This document shows, in pieces, positions 30,084 to 39,121 of a DNA stretch of 64,000 nt. The notes under the pieces are model-generated. The model saw nothing but the letters and a program-made list of their open reading frames with translations, searched no databases and was not told the origin of the DNA. Origin of the DNA: Candidatus Eisenbergiella merdipullorum (GTDB lineage: Bacteria > Bacillota > Clostridia > Lachnospirales > Lachnospiraceae); assembly GCA_019118445.1 (NCBI GenBank), contig DWYY01000035.1:1-64000 (forward strand), in the 5' to 3' direction. Numbering within the stretch: position 1 is the first letter of the stretch; each line of letters starts with the position of its first letter. Both the position numbers and the translations under genes were made by a program.

Positions 30084-30737
30084 TTACTGCAGGTCTTTTT
30101 CCTGCATGATCCTGCTAAACAGCTTGTTTCCCTGCTTCGCCACCTGGCCGACACAGAGTGCTGCGGCAACGGTCCCTTCCCGCACGCCATGCAGACCGCC
30201 CAAGAAAAGGAGGGATAAAAGACATGCCGTCAGAACGAGCGTCACATCGAAGGCAATCTTCATGTTTCCGAATTTCACAGGAAGCACCCTGCAGAGCGCG
30301 AGCACAAGCCCCTCTCCGGCAAGCGTGACAACCCCGGCCGTCACCTCCATGCTGACGCCGGTTCCAACCAAAAGGATTCCCACGATGCACAAAAGCGCCT
30401 GCTGCCAGTATGCCGTACAGGGAATCCCCTGCACGGCCCAGATTCCCAGGTCTGTCAGATAACCGAACAGGATGGCGACCGGAAGCTGCAAAAGCTGGAT
30501 CGGATCGTATTGTCTGCGAAGGATCAGGATCTGCAGGGCAATAAATACACAGTGCATGATGATCGTAGCGGTTCCCACCGTCAGTGGAGCGAACATGCTT
30601 ACTACATAAGGCACGCTGGATATGGGCGATGTGCCAAGATCAGCTTTTACGGAAAAAGCCACGCCAAACGCCATGACCGCCAGGCCGGCGCATAACAACA
30701 GATATCTTTTCAGCAGTTTCATCGTTTTTTCCTTCAT
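30084..30737 (-). CDS. YczE/YyaS/YitT family membrane protein
   Basis: LLLCAGLAVMAFGVAFSVKADLGTSPISSVPYVVSMFAPLTVGTATIIMHCVFIALQI; start at MKEKTMKLL. Confidence 0.8.
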   Translation of the reverse strand: MKEKTMKLLKRYLLLCAGLAVMAFGVAFSVKADLGTSPISSVPYVVSMFAPLTVGTATIIMHCVFIALQILILRRQYDPIQLLQLPVAILFGYLTDLGIWAVQGIPCTAYWQQALLCIVGILLVGTGVSMEVTAGVVTLAGEGLVLALCRVLPVKFGNMKIAFDVTLVLTACLLSLLFLGGLHGVREGTVAAALCVGQVAKQGNKLFSRIMQEKDLQ

Positions 30738-30853
30738 GGGTTCCCTCTCATCTGTACTTCCGGCTTCTGCCTGCCGCAAAGCAGGACTCTTACCCTGCGC
30801 GGCAGCTCTCGCCCGGCATGACAACTTTTGCCTCGCACGGCAGCCGGCTCTTC

Positions 30854-31273
30854 CTACGCTTCATCCGAAAGAACGGCAGACACTTTCGCCAGCAGTTCTT
30901 TCAGAAGCTCTTCCTCTTCCGCTGTCATGCCTGTACATGCCCGCTTTTCCGATTCCGTGAAAATGAGCTCCATCCGTTCTGCCATCTTCCGCCCTTCCCG
31001 GGTCAGCGTCACGTATAGAGAACGGCGGTTCCCCTCATGCCGTTCTCTCTGTATCAGCCCTGCCGCTTCCATTCGGGTCAGAATGCTTCCAACGGTTGCC
31101 GGTTCAATTTCACAGTAGGACGCAATGGTTTTCTGATCGCTCTCTCCATATTGCAGCAGATACTCCAGCACCTTAGGCTGGCCGGACGACAGCCCAAGTC
31201 CGGCGGCCCCGCCCATAATGCTGCGGTTCATACGCGTGTGCGCTTTCATTAACAGATAATGCAGGGATTCCAT
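30854..31273 (-). CDS. MarR family transcriptional regulator
   Basis: LGLSSGQPKVLEYLLQYGESDQKTIASYCEIEPATVGSILTRMEAAGLIQRERHEGNRRSLYVTLTREGRKMAERM. Confidence 0.93.
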   Translation of the reverse strand: MESLHYLLMKAHTRMNRSIMGGAAGLGLSSGQPKVLEYLLQYGESDQKTIASYCEIEPATVGSILTRMEAAGLIQRERHEGNRRSLYVTLTREGRKMAERMELIFTESEKRACTGMTAEEEELLKELLAKVSAVLSDEA

Positions 31274-31340
31274 GGCAGCAGACCGTTCCTTTCGGCGTTT
31301 CGAACATTTGCTTTTGTACTTTTCTCTTAAAAAGGAAAAA

Positions 31341-31376
31341 GCATTGAAACAATAAGAATACTTATTGTTTCAATGC
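31341..31376. promoter_or_regulatory. Candidate MarR operator (perfect inverted repeat)
   Basis: GCATTGAAACAATAAG-AATA-CTTATTGTTTCAATGC, 16-bp arms, directly upstream of the MarR gene. Confidence 0.7.
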
Positions 31377-31457
31377 TCATTATATTTCTCCTGAAGGATG
31401 CTGTCAAGCCTGACACCGTGAAAAATTTCCGCCGAAATCTTCCACACCGGAAATCTC

Positions 31458-31838
31458 TTACGACACAGTTAAGACCACTTTTCCCACGTTCTCTGTCCAG
31501 CAAAGGCCGCGATCATGATCCACCTGGCCCCATGGCTGAGGTATGAAAGGCATTTTCCAATGACTTCCCCTCCCAGGCAGTCAATGGCTGCGTCTACCGG
31601 ATGGCCTTCTTCCATTTCCTGCTTTAAGACTTCCACAATATCCTGTTTTTCTGTATCAATGGTCCTTCGTGCATGGGCAGGGTATCCCCTTTTTGAGGCT
31701 TCCTTCCTGAAAAAGATCCAGATATGCGGTGGCGAATGCTTCCGGCATCGCTGCCGCCTCAACCATGCTGCAGTTTTCAGGAACCGGCACTTAGGCCCAG
31801 CTCAGGCTTTTATCCGGATTGACAAGGATTGCTTTCAT
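31458..31838 (-). pseudogene. Quinone oxidoreductase/zinc-binding alcohol dehydrogenase remnant
   Basis: Minus strand: MKAILVNPDKSLSWA-stop-VPVPENCSMVEAAAMPEAFATAYLDLFQEGSLKKG, then shifted frame IDTEKQDIVEVLKQEM..VDAAIDCLGGEVIGKCLSYLSHGARWIMIAAFAGQRT, then back to NVGKVVLTVS-stop. Pieces of one MDR protein with large parts missing. Confidence 0.8.
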
Positions 31839-31848
31839 CAACCTTCCA

Positions 31849-32913
31849 TTAAAGTATGATTTCCTGCTTATAATCAACCTTTACTCCACACGCATTCAAA
31901 AGGACCCGATGCAGCAGAACCTCATATTCATAGGAAAACGGATTTTTCTTTTCTCCCCTTACCATAGCCGCAAAAGAGGACATCATAGCATCATAACGGT
32001 TATAGGGGCCGTACTCCTTCCGGTCCGCTCCATACCCCCAGCCGCCTTTTTCCGCTTCTTCTTTATATATTTCACTCATATCCGTCATCTGATTCTTTTC
32101 ATCCTTGGGACTGCTCAGGAAGCTTTCAAATGGCTTGATCTCCACCGTTCCCTTTTCCCCGCAGACAACCAACTGCCTTCTCAGGAAACCTCCCGGCTCC
32201 GCCGCACAGGTTTTGGCAAAGGAGATCCCGTTTGGATACCGGAAAACTGCCATTCCGTAATCCTGAGACGAAACACCGTCGAAACCGGTACTGGTGTTAT
32301 AAGGGATGATTTCCTCAGGGACCCCCTGCAGCCGCAGGATCAAGTCCACCAGATGGCAGCCCAGGAAAAACATCATCCCTCCCGGGAACTGACCGAGCCA
32401 CTGTCTCTTCCCTGCTGGATGCAGGCAGTCCATGTGGGCCTCGACACTGTAAATCTCCCCCAGGCTGCCGCTTTGTATGATGTCCATGAGCCTTAATACG
32501 GCCGGATTGTACCGGTACATATAGCCTAAATGGACCGTCAGTCCCTTTGCCTTTGCCGTGCGCATCAGCTTTTCATAATTTTCCGGGTCTTCACTTCCGG
32601 GTTTATCCATATGGACAGGCAGCCCTTTTTCCACCGCCAGCAGCGCATGCTCTGTCAAGATCTTCTCGTTGCACTCAACGGAAACCGCATCCAGCCCCGG
32701 CGTATTGAGAAGCTCCTCCAGGCTGAGCCTCTTTGCTTTAGAATAGACGCCGTCTTTACATGCTTCATACTGCTCCTCTTCTCCTTTGCAGACACAGAAG
32801 CCCGCCACTTCAAAGAGTTCCTTCTGCCGGAGCAGGGAATCCATAACACATCCTGCGTGGTCATGTCCGATCCCGATCTGCGCAATTTTGACTTTCTTCA
32901 TCTTTTCCTCCAA
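31849..32913 (-). CDS. Gfo/Idh/MocA family oxidoreductase
   Basis: KIAQIGIGHDHAGCVMDSLL; ILTEHALLAVEKGLPVHMDKPGSEDPENYEKLMRTAKAKGLTVHLGYMYRYNPAV. Confidence 0.9.
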   Translation of the reverse strand: MEEKMKKVKIAQIGIGHDHAGCVMDSLLRQKELFEVAGFCVCKGEEEQYEACKDGVYSKAKRLSLEELLNTPGLDAVSVECNEKILTEHALLAVEKGLPVHMDKPGSEDPENYEKLMRTAKAKGLTVHLGYMYRYNPAVLRLMDIIQSGSLGEIYSVEAHMDCLHPAGKRQWLGQFPGGMMFFLGCHLVDLILRLQGVPEEIIPYNTSTGFDGVSSQDYGMAVFRYPNGISFAKTCAAEPGGFLRRQLVVCGEKGTVEIKPFESFLSSPKDEKNQMTDMSEIYKEEAEKGGWGYGADRKEYGPYNRYDAMMSSFAAMVRGEKKNPFSYEYEVLLHRVLLNACGVKVDYKQEIIL

Positions 32914-32954
32914 TTCTTTTCCTTTTCTGACACTTCCGATTTCCCCATCCGGCC

Positions 32955-34034
32955 TTAAACCTCACACTTCGACCAGTCAAACTGGATGACCGGAGGAAAA
33001 TCTCTGTCCTCTGCCAATCTCCGATAGACCTCCGTACATTCTTCCGGAGAATAGGTGCCAAAAATCATCTTTTTCAGATCGATCCTGCCGCTTCCGCACA
33101 GCTTCAGGATGGCCTTCATATCATCCCGTTTGGTAAACCATCCCGGATGGGACTCCACCGCAGGCCTGGCATTCGTATGCGCCCCGATCAGGGTAATGCC
33201 GGGGCCATGTACCTTTCGGTAATAATCAATGGTAAAATCCGAATTCCTTGTACAGCCCAGAAGGGCGACTCTTCCGAATTTTGCCATGCAGTCCAGCGTT
33301 TCATCCAGCCCTTTTCCCTGTCCTGTTACCTCAACTGCCGTATGGACTCCACCTCCGGTCACCGCCTTTACTTTTTCCGCAAAGTCTTCTTCCAGAGGAT
33401 CGAAAACGAAATCCGCGCCAAGAGAAAGGGCCAGGTTCCGTCTTTCCCGGACCGGATCCGCAGCAATGACAGGGACAGCTCCGGCGGCGTGTGCAAACTG
33501 TACAGCGAACAGGCCGAGTATCCCGCATCCCATCACCAGCGCAGACTCCCCGATCTCAAGACGTGTTTTCCTGATAGCCGCCATCGAAAATGTGCCGATA
33601 TGGACCAGCGCCGCCTCCTGCAGGGATACATTGTCCTCTTCCAGCCTGACAACATCTCCGGACGCCAGCGTATTATATGCTTTGTGAAACCCGCCGCCGA
33701 CTGCGACCTGATCCCCCACTTCCACGTCCTGGACCTTCCTCCCCTTTTTCACGACTATCCCAGAGCTGCTGTACCCGCTGTATCTGGGGAAGCTTACTTC
33801 AGATCCTGTGTAAATATTGATATTCGCATCCCCCGTGAGATTTGCCCGCTCCGTTCCGGCGCTGATCGTGCTGAACATGGTCCGGACCATGACCTGATCT
33901 TCCCCTGGCTCCACCGCTTTGGCAGGAAGCAGCTCGGCCGTATTCTTTTTGGTAAAAACGATCTGTCTGTTTTCCACTTTTTTCTTTTCCCTCCCATGGA
34001 TCAGTGATAGCAGATCAAGATCAAACTTTAGCAA
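32955..34034 (-). CDS. Zinc-type alcohol dehydrogenase-like (MDR) protein
   Basis: TISAGTERANLTGDANINIYTG..PRYSGYSSSGIVVKKGRKVQDVEVGDQVAVGGGFHKAY; ESALVMGCGILGLFAVQFAHAAGAVPVIAADPVRERRNLALSLGADFVFDP. Confidence 0.88.
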   Translation of the reverse strand: MLKFDLDLLSLIHGREKKKVENRQIVFTKKNTAELLPAKAVEPGEDQVMVRTMFSTISAGTERANLTGDANINIYTGSEVSFPRYSGYSSSGIVVKKGRKVQDVEVGDQVAVGGGFHKAYNTLASGDVVRLEEDNVSLQEAALVHIGTFSMAAIRKTRLEIGESALVMGCGILGLFAVQFAHAAGAVPVIAADPVRERRNLALSLGADFVFDPLEEDFAEKVKAVTGGGVHTAVEVTGQGKGLDETLDCMAKFGRVALLGCTRNSDFTIDYYRKVHGPGITLIGAHTNARPAVESHPGWFTKRDDMKAILKLCGSGRIDLKKMIFGTYSPEECTEVYRRLAEDRDFPPVIQFDWSKCEV

Positions 34035-34968
34035 GCTCTATCCTGATCCCGTCCTCAATGGAAACAAAATCCTCTTTTTTCAAACCGGCCGCTTTCAATA
34101 TTTTACTGTTGTCCACAGCGCGGTCATATAATCTGTCATAAGTAAGGATGTAGCCTCCATGTCCGGTCCTGATATAGGTATCGGTGTCCACCCACTCGAT
34201 CCTGACGTTCAACAGCCTGGCGTAAATATCCGCCACCTCCCCCCAGGTCAGGTTCTGAGCGGAGGAAACCGTATACGCCTGCCCCAGGCATTCCTTCTTA
34301 AACAACAGATGCGCGATCAGCTTTCCCGTATTTCCCGCCCAGTCAAGGCCGGCGGTAAGATCCCTCGCCGCTTCCGGCAGAAGGATGGGCCTGCCCTCCC
34401 GGGCGGCGTCGATCACTTCATGGCCGGAAATAGTGACCAGGTCAAACCGTCTGTCTGAAAAAGAGATCACAGGGCGCACGATCGTCCAATTCTTTGTCTT
34501 TGACTCCCTGCGCAGATAGTTTTCGCATCTCGCCTTTGATAAAGCATATTTTTCATTCTTAATAAAATCCTCATCATCCCTGATCACATCCAGAAGCTGC
34601 GGCGCTTCCTCTGTGATCGGATGCTGCAGATCCGCATATACGCGGTAAGAAGAAAGAAAAATCAGCTGATCCGTGTGCTCCGACAGAAGCTGATGGAAGG
34701 GTCTGTAATCCTCAACCTCCGGATAATGAATGAAGTTTACGATCCCGTCATACCGCTTATGGGCCAGTAATTCCTTTAAAAACGCTTCCGTCGCATATTC
34801 CCGGTAAAAGCGGAGCCTTTCGTTCTGAGAGCTTTTCTCTTCGGGGCAGATAATATCCACGAAGCACCCAAGCTTTAACAGTTCTTCAGATACATACGTC
34901 CCGAGAGTGCCGCCTCCTCCAATCAGCAGGACCTGCTTATCCGCGTACCGGTCATTCCCATTCTCCAT
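34021..34968 (-). CDS. NAD-dependent epimerase/dehydratase family protein
   Basis: QVLLIGGGGTLGTYVSEELLKLGCFVDIICPE Rossmann motif; KYALSKARCENYLR (YxxxK). Confidence 0.85.
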   Translation of the reverse strand: MENGNDRYADKQVLLIGGGGTLGTYVSEELLKLGCFVDIICPEEKSSQNERLRFYREYATEAFLKELLAHKRYDGIVNFIHYPEVEDYRPFHQLLSEHTDQLIFLSSYRVYADLQHPITEEAPQLLDVIRDDEDFIKNEKYALSKARCENYLRRESKTKNWTIVRPVISFSDRRFDLVTISGHEVIDAAREGRPILLPEAARDLTAGLDWAGNTGKLIAHLLFKKECLGQAYTVSSAQNLTWGEVADIYARLLNVRIEWVDTDTYIRTGHGGYILTYDRLYDRAVDNSKILKAAGLKKEDFVSIEDGIRIELAKV

Positions 34969-35099
34969 AATCCTCTCCTTTCGCTGTCATGCAGCCGGTC
35001 ATTGTCCTTTCCCTATGAATCCTATTATACGGATTGACGGGAAGGCGGCAATCCGGTATTCTATCCAAAAAGGATACTATTCTATGATGGGAGGAAATC

Positions 35100-35867
35100 A
35101 TGGGCGGACGTTTTACAAATCTTTTATCGGAACTGCTTATCAATCTGCTTTGTTTTGAAAAGGAACATTATAATCCGCAAAGGCTGGGAACGCCGTGGAA
35201 TTATTTTGGATTATTGAAGGAAGGGCAGGGACATTTCTTTAATGAAGCCTGTGATTTTACCGTAAAAACCGGAGAAATGGTCTATATTCCCAAAGGCTGT
35301 GTCTACACGTCGCACTGGACGGGTGACAAAACGGTCGAATTTTACTCCCTTGCTTTCCGCTTTCAGAATCCGGAGCTGAACGGAGCGTATTCGCTTCAGA
35401 AGGTTCCGGCCGGCGAGGAGCTGGCGGAGGCGGTCCGGAGGATGTATGAAAATTATGATAACCCGAACCGGTCGGTGAGCCTGTTTTATGATTTTTATGA
35501 GAAGGCCTGCCCCCTTTTGCAGCCGGAGGGGAGGAAGAAGATCCGCCCCTCGATTTATCCGGCCATGAAATATCTGGAGCAGCACTGCTGCGAGGATATC
35601 CGGGTGGAGACCCTCGCAGACCTGTGCCACATCAGCGAACCGTATTTTTACTCCACCTTTAAGCGGGAAGCTGGATGTACGCCGATCACCTATAAGAACA
35701 GGATCAAATGTGAAAAGGCGGTCGAGATGCTTTTCCATCAGGACTGCACGCTGGATACTTTATGCAGTGAGCTGAATTTTTCCTCTCCCGCTTTCTTACG
35801 GAAGCTGCTAAAGCAGTTTACCGGGAAAACGCCTAAGCAGATACGGGAGGAGAGGTATAACATCTGA
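35100..35867 (+). CDS. AraC family transcriptional regulator with N-terminal cupin-like domain
   Basis: C-terminal VETLADLCHISEPYFYSTFKREAGCTPITYKNRIKCEKAVEMLFHQDCTLDTLCSELNFSSPAFLRKLLKQFTGKTPKQIREERY; N-terminal sugar-sensing-type cupin. Confidence 0.9.
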   Translation: MGGRFTNLLSELLINLLCFEKEHYNPQRLGTPWNYFGLLKEGQGHFFNEACDFTVKTGEMVYIPKGCVYTSHWTGDKTVEFYSLAFRFQNPELNGAYSLQKVPAGEELAEAVRRMYENYDNPNRSVSLFYDFYEKACPLLQPEGRKKIRPSIYPAMKYLEQHCCEDIRVETLADLCHISEPYFYSTFKREAGCTPITYKNRIKCEKAVEMLFHQDCTLDTLCSELNFSSPAFLRKLLKQFTGKTPKQIREERYNI

Positions 35868-35881
35868 ACGCCTTTTCATTT

Positions 35882-36772
35882 TTATCTTATAATGGGGATA
35901 CCCTTTTCACTGAACCTGTTCTCCGCTTCCGTGATCTCTTTCGGCGACGGCATTTTCAGAGGAAGGTGATCGGCCATCCCAAGGGCTTCATATTTTGAGC
36001 CAGCAAAATTATGATAAGGCAGCACGCGTACACCGGACAGATTATGGATGGATGCAAGGAAACTGGCAATTTGTGGGATCTGGTCCGAATTATATCCCGG
36101 GACATAAGGAACCCGTACTTCGATCCTGCAGTTCTTACGATCCAGATACTTCAGATTTTCCAGTATGATGCCATTCGGTTTTCCTGTACACTTTATATGG
36201 ACTTCGTTATCAATTGCTTTGATATCATACAGGAAAGTGTCTGTGTACGGTATCACTGCATCCAGGACTTCCCGTTTTACAAATCCGCAGGTATCGACCG
36301 CCATATTGATCCCGTATTCCTTTCCTTTCTGCAAGAGTGAAACCACAAAACCCGGCTGCGCAAGGCATTCTCCGCCGGAGATGGTGATCCCTCCTCCGGA
36401 ATGGCCGTAAAAATCTCTGTCCTGTAACAATTCAGGCATGATTTCCTCTACGGTACACAACCTTCCATTCAGCTCCATTGCGCCGCCCAGGCAAACCCTT
36501 TCGCATTTTCCGCAGGAAACACACAATTCTCTGACAAATCTGTGCTTCCCATCCGCCGCCTGCTGCGCATTGCTTTCACACACAGGGACGCACTGCATAC
36601 ACCCTATGCACTTTTTTTCCACATACGCCATTTGAGGGGCAAAGTCCAACCCTTCCGGATTATGGCACCAGATACAGCGCAGAGGACAGCCTTTCAGGAA
36701 AACGGTGGTCCGGATGCCATCCCCGTCATGAACCGCAAAATGCTTTATTTTCGTAACGAATCCCTGTTCCAT
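35882..36772 (-). CDS. Glycyl-radical enzyme activating protein (radical SAM)
   Basis: DGDGIRTTVFLKGCPLRCIWCHNPEGL (CxxxCxxC) plus ferredoxin-like CIGCMQCVPVCE..CVSCGKCERVC. Confidence 0.95.
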   Translation of the reverse strand: MEQGFVTKIKHFAVHDGDGIRTTVFLKGCPLRCIWCHNPEGLDFAPQMAYVEKKCIGCMQCVPVCESNAQQAADGKHRFVRELCVSCGKCERVCLGGAMELNGRLCTVEEIMPELLQDRDFYGHSGGGITISGGECLAQPGFVVSLLQKGKEYGINMAVDTCGFVKREVLDAVIPYTDTFLYDIKAIDNEVHIKCTGKPNGIILENLKYLDRKNCRIEVRVPYVPGYNSDQIPQIASFLASIHNLSGVRVLPYHNFAGSKYEALGMADHLPLKMPSPKEITEAENRFSEKGIPIIR

Positions 36773-36784
36773 CCCCGTATTCCC

Positions 36785-39031
36785 CTAATCCTGAATATTT
36801 CTGGCCCGTTTGATATAGGCGTCCTGTTCCTTTCTGCTCAGGTTATTCCATAATACATTCCATCCGCATACCCTTACCTGCAATGTTCTGTATTTTTCCG
36901 GATGCTCCTGCGCGTCGAGCAGTTTCTGTTCGTCAAATACATTAAACTGGATGCTCATGCCTTCCTCGTCCAGATAGGTCATCAGGATGCTTTCCATCGC
37001 CTTTAGGCCGTCTTCTCCCTGCACGGCGGAGGGGTGAAGCATCACATCTACGCAGGCCGACTCTGTAAAATCTGAAAGGTGAATTCCGGTTGCCGAGTGG
37101 ATCAGCGCGGTGACCCCATTCCGGTCCATTCCCACCGTAGGAGAACCGTTTTTGGACATTTCCTCCCCGGCTTTTCTGCCATCCGGCGTCGCTCCCGTCT
37201 TTTCTCCCAGCCATACGAAGGCCATTGCGGCATGGAGGACAGCTTTATACACCCCGCCGCGGGTATTCGGCGTATTATCCACCTTCGTTGTGAAATAACC
37301 GGCGACTGCATCCGCATAGGCGTCCGTAATCGAATCGGCGTTTCCGTATTTATGAACACTGTTTAACGCTTTCATCCTCAGCAGCTCGTGCCCTTCCCAG
37401 TCGTTCTTCAGGATTTCCCTAAGCTCCGTCAGAGAAACCTCCTTTTTGTCATAAACCAGCTCCTTCACAGCCATCAGAGCATCGATCATGGTAGCAAAAC
37501 CGATGATCAGGATCGCGCTGTTGTTAAATCTGACCCCATCCTGATAACCGTCCCTGGCGCATTCCAGGCTGTGTACGATGGTTCCGGAATAGATAGAGGA
37601 AGGATTCACATACCCCATATATTTTTCATAGGAATCGGCCATTGCCATGGTAGAATCGATCAGATGCGTCAACTGTTTTAAAAATGCCTCATAAAAGTCT
37701 TCAAACGATCTGAATCCGGACAATTCCCCTGTACTCAGCCCAAGCTGCTTCCCCAGCCTGTCGTCGAATCCGTTCGACAGGACGTACAGGACAGCTTTCA
37801 GTCCGTTGATGTACCCGGTGGACTGAACGACTTCATTCGCCCTGACTCCCGTTTCATAGCATCCCCGAATGTCAAAATCCACCGCTTCTTCATATGTCGC
37901 GCCATATTTCATGACCGCGCGTCTCATTCCCGGTTCACAGCAGAAAACCATGTTCCCGTCGCCGTTTCTGACCTGTTCCATGCACATGTGCAAAAACTTT
38001 TCAGGAATATCATGGCTGACCTTAATCTGTATCTTGGGATTATAAATGCCAAGTTCGCTGTAAACTTCCAGGATATCATAGGAAAGGTCATTGATCCTGT
38101 TTTTTCCGCTGCTATCCGTCCCTCCCAGATAAAACGGCTGGCCCCAGTAATTCCCGATCGCCGACCACTGCATCATAAAATAGGCCAGAAATCCGCGTAT
38201 CTCTTCCCTCGTATAGGTTCCTGTTTCCAGATCATGGAGATAGAAGGGATACAATGTTCTGTCGAGGCCGTTCCCCAAGGAACGGACCTGATAATAATCA
38301 ATGGATTCTGAAATCATAAAATACAGATAGATCAGCTGCATCGCGTCAAAGATGTCCTGCGGAGGCCCCTCTTCCAGATGACGCATGCTGGCCGCAATTT
38401 TTTTCGCCTTTTCATGCGATTTCGTCAGCGCGTATTCCCGGTATCTGCGGACCAGCTTCAGGATTGCCTCATAGGAGATGCGGATTCCTTCATAAAAAGC
38501 ATCCTCTTCCTCCGTCATCCGGCCGGAAGCTTTCCGTGCCGCATGGTACTCTTCCGCTCTGTTCAATATGCCGGGAAATCCCAGCTTCATCAAAGACTCC
38601 CAGTCGGGAATCACATGGTCATAATCAGGCCAGATCATGATCGCGCCGGAAGCGTTGAAATCCTTCATAAGCCTGTCCGTCTCCGGAATCTTTTCCTGAA
38701 AGACTTCCCTGTTCCATTTGTCAACGGTCACCATTCCAATTTCCCTGTTCCAGGTATACAGACCACCAAAATAATCATGTTCATTCACGTCAATACGGTC
38801 GTTGTCTATCACATAGGCGATTGCCTTCGCTTTTGCGACTGGATGCGGCAGTTTTTCCAACTCTGGCTCCAGCCGTTTCAGGCCCTCTTTGATTTCCTGC
38901 GTCGTCAGCCCTGTGGAAGGATCGTATTCGTAGCCATTGTATGCCCGTCTCTGGTAAGGGTCAAACGGCTCCTGTGTATTATGATATTTATTTTCGATAT
39001 ACAGGCGGTCTTCTTCTTTTATCAGGCTCAT
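36785..39031 (-). CDS. Glycyl-radical enzyme (pyruvate formate-lyase superfamily), function unassigned
   Basis: 748 aa; active-site region DFDIRGCYETG and C-terminal glycyl-radical motif LQVRVCGWNVLWNNLSRKEQDAYIKRARN; adjacent activase. Confidence 0.92.
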   Translation of the reverse strand: MSLIKEEDRLYIENKYHNTQEPFDPYQRRAYNGYEYDPSTGLTTQEIKEGLKRLEPELEKLPHPVAKAKAIAYVIDNDRIDVNEHDYFGGLYTWNREIGMVTVDKWNREVFQEKIPETDRLMKDFNASGAIMIWPDYDHVIPDWESLMKLGFPGILNRAEEYHAARKASGRMTEEEDAFYEGIRISYEAILKLVRRYREYALTKSHEKAKKIAASMRHLEEGPPQDIFDAMQLIYLYFMISESIDYYQVRSLGNGLDRTLYPFYLHDLETGTYTREEIRGFLAYFMMQWSAIGNYWGQPFYLGGTDSSGKNRINDLSYDILEVYSELGIYNPKIQIKVSHDIPEKFLHMCMEQVRNGDGNMVFCCEPGMRRAVMKYGATYEEAVDFDIRGCYETGVRANEVVQSTGYINGLKAVLYVLSNGFDDRLGKQLGLSTGELSGFRSFEDFYEAFLKQLTHLIDSTMAMADSYEKYMGYVNPSSIYSGTIVHSLECARDGYQDGVRFNNSAILIIGFATMIDALMAVKELVYDKKEVSLTELREILKNDWEGHELLRMKALNSVHKYGNADSITDAYADAVAGYFTTKVDNTPNTRGGVYKAVLHAAMAFVWLGEKTGATPDGRKAGEEMSKNGSPTVGMDRNGVTALIHSATGIHLSDFTESACVDVMLHPSAVQGEDGLKAMESILMTYLDEEGMSIQFNVFDEQKLLDAQEHPEKYRTLQVRVCGWNVLWNNLSRKEQDAYIKRARNIQD

Positions 39032-39121
39032 CTCTCCATTCTCCTTTAATCAAAGCAATTCCGCTCAACATGCTCATAATGGGAAGCCGCCGTGAGAGCA
39101 CAGCAGCTTCCCTATCGTTTT

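Noticed and set aside
38378-39049. 223-aa plus-strand ORF opposite the GRE 5' region
   Set aside because: Antisense shadow ORF with no domain signal.
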